Shown here piece after piece: positions 62,742 through 64,000 of a stretch of DNA of 64,000 nucleotides. The DNA comes from Bacteroidaceae bacterium. Lineage in GTDB: Bacteria; Bacteroidota; Bacteroidia; Bacteroidales; Bacteroidaceae. Each line of letters starts with the position of its first letter. Positions within the stretch are counted from its first letter, which is position 1. Under the pieces are notes generated by a model. That model saw only the letters and a program-made list of their open reading frames with translations, had not been told where the DNA came from and did not search any database. The position numbers and the translations under genes were made by a program. Location: contig JAFWPH010000007.1 in assembly GCA_017509605.1 (NCBI GenBank), positions 62,001 through 126,000 of the forward strand, read 5' to 3'.

Positions 62742-64000
62742 TCAATCGCTCGGTTTAGCGTTCTCGATGAGATTGAGCATCTTGATAGTGGCCTTGATAG
62801 CGGCTTCTGTTTGGTCGGCATCAAGGGCATGAGTCTTGTAACTCTTGTCATTATAAGTCCAAGAGATCGTGGTCTGCACCAAAGCGTCTGTGCGTCCTCC
62901 TGGCGGTATCACCACCACGTAATTAGTCAACCAGGGGAATGAGCGTTGCAGTTTGTCGCGGTAGATATGACGCACGGCATGAACAAAGGCATCGTACATA
63001 CCGTCACCTATCGACGACTCCTCATATACCTTGCCATTGACCTCAAGTTTGACACTCGCCAACGGCTTCAGACCATAGGCGGTGGAAACCATATAACTGA
63101 TAAGCTTCACCTTGTCGTCGGGTGTGGAATGCTTCAGCACGTCCGAGACAATGTAAGGCAGGTCCTCCTGCGTCACTAACTGCTTCTTGTCACCCAACTC
63201 GATGATTCTGTTGGTGACCAGACGGGTCTGCTCTGGGGTGAGCTCAAGACCTAAATCCTCGAGGTTCTTTAAAATGTTGGCTTTGCCGCTGTTCTTACCC
63301 AAAGCGTACTCACGCTTACGGCCAAACCGCTCGGGCAACAATGCGTTGCAATAAAGATTGTTCTTGTTATCACCGTCAGCATGTACACCCGCCACTTGAG
63401 TGAACACACTCTCACCGGTGATGGGTTTGTTGGGGGGAATGGCGATACCCGAGTAACTCTCCACCAAACGGCTCGCCTCATAGAGTTTCACCTCATTGAT
63501 ACTGGTGTCGATATGCAATTGGTCCTTGAGCAGAGCCTGCACACTCGACAGCGGGGCATTTCCAGCACGCTCGCCAAGTCCGTTGATAGAGGTGTGGACA
63601 CCTGTGCAACCCTCAATCACAGCCATCATCACATTGGCAATGACAAGGTCGTAATCGTTGTGGGCATGAAAGTCAAACTGCACGTCGGGGTAACGGAGAC
63701 GCATCTCGCGGATGTAGTTGGTCACCTCTATCGGATTGAGCACACCTAAGGTGTCGGGCAACATGAAACGATGCACACCCGAGTCTTTCAAGGCATCAAC
63801 GAAAGCAAACACATACTGAGGTGAGTCCTTCATGCCGTTGCTCCAGTCCTCAAGATAGACATTCACGTCGATGCCGAGTTCCTTGGCGTAGTCAATGGAC
63901 ATACGGATGTCGGCGATATGCTCGTCAAGGGTCTTCTTCAATTGGTATTTGCAATGACGTTCCGAACCCTTGCACAGCAGGTTGATGACCTTGCAACCAC
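62742..64000 (-). CDS. 2-isopropylmalate synthase-like (LeuA/CimA) enzyme, partial
   Basis: About 419 residues visible; the frame is open to the right edge (the segment GCKVINLLCKGSERHC precedes KTLDEHIADIR), so the start is outside the window. HMGL-like fold with the metal site FHAHNDYDL and INGLGERAGNAPLSSV, followed by a LeuA-type allosteric dimer domain (SVKLEVNGKVYEESSIGDG). By analogy with other Bacteroidales leu operons this may be the second LeuA paralogue or citramalate synthase. The substrate cannot be decided from the visible part. Confidence 0.85.
   Translation of the reverse strand, partial: GCKVINLLCKGSERHCKYQLKKTLDEHIADIRMSIDYAKELGIDVNVYLEDWSNGMKDSPQYVFAFVDALKDSGVHRFMLPDTLGVLNPIEVTNYIREMRLRYPDVQFDFHAHNDYDLVIANVMMAVIEGCTGVHTSINGLGERAGNAPLSSVQALLKDQLHIDTSINEVKLYEASRLVESYSGIAIPPNKPITGESVFTQVAGVHADGDNKNNLYCNALLPERFGRKREYALGKNSGKANILKNLEDLGLELTPEQTRLVTNRIIELGDKKQLVTQEDLPYIVSDVLKHSTPDDKVKLISYMVSTAYGLKPLASVKLEVNGKVYEESSIGDGMYDAFVHAVRHIYRDKLQRSFPWLTNYVVVIPPGGRTDALVQTTISWTYNDKSYKTHALDADQTEAAIKATIKMLNLIENAKPSD

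Noticed and set aside
1..64000. tRNA, rRNA, insertion sequences, prophage or plasmid-type origins
   Set aside because: I saw no cloverleaf TPsiC-type segments, rRNA-like sequence, transposase, integrase or phage genes in the intergenic regions examined by eye.

Overview
The window reads as the chromosome of a member of Bacteroidota, most likely a Prevotellaceae (Prevotella-like) bacterium. The evidence is: a SusC/SusD pair with surface glycan-binding lipoproteins; a hybrid two-component system (HTCS) regulator; SprA, the outer-membrane translocon of the type IX secretion system (T9SS); three secreted proteins ending in a T9SS-like sorting motif; a UpxY/NusG-like antiterminator; and many promoters of the Bacteroidota form (TTG or TTTG, 19-21 bp, TAnnTTTG). 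I found no tRNA, rRNA, CRISPR array, insertion sequence or prophage.

Layout. 1-2 kb: the 3' end of a secreted SGNH/sialate-O-acetylesterase-type enzyme and an unknown secreted protein. 2.1-8.3 kb (+): a tightly packed housekeeping run (DUF1599 protein, DoxX/MauE-like membrane protein, tpiA, SPOR protein, folE, dnaG), with two ATGA overlaps. 8.4-11.3 kb (-): ilvE-trmB-mrp. 11.6-19.9 kb (+): a four-gene glycan uptake operon (SusC, SusD, two IPT/TIG surface lipoproteins), closed by a strong terminator. 20-28.6 kb: an EamA exporter, RlpA, a Nudix/winged-helix regulator, a 1444-residue HTCS regulator, a HAD phosphatase and ribF. 28.6-42.0 kb (-): one long directional block, ruvA - sprA - unknown - xseA - GH95 fucosidase - xseB, in which the fucosidase gene separates the two exonuclease VII subunit genes. 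42.3-45.5 kb: a small unknown protein and a tandem AAA+ ATPase with a long leader, divergent from the UpxY-like gene. 45.5-51.5 kb (+): upxY-like, gdhA and a 1244-residue secreted multi-module protein. 51.6-52.9 kb (-): a histidine phosphatase of the MINPP/phytase type. 53.0-59.7 kb (+): an RND efflux operon (TetR, TolC, adaptor, pump, PII-like small protein). 60-61.5 kb: ndk and a LysM/M23 peptidase. 61.6-64 kb (-): leuB and a 2-isopropylmalate-synthase-like gene that continues past the right edge.

How the parts fit. SusC/D and the surface lipoproteins bind and import a glycan. The HTCS probably senses a breakdown product, and the secreted GH95 fucosidase and acetylesterase would trim side groups. 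SprA would export the proteins carrying the C-terminal motif. Which glycan is used cannot be told from this window.

Most unusual signals. (i) Locus-specific tandem micro-repeats of period 9 or period 7 lie at the 3' ends of at least nine genes, each with its own unit sequence. (ii) A AAA+ protein carries what looks like a degenerate first AAA module. (iii) The ruvA-sprA junction holds a structured ~150-bp element between 12-bp direct repeats. (iv) xseA and xseB are split by a glycoside hydrolase gene.
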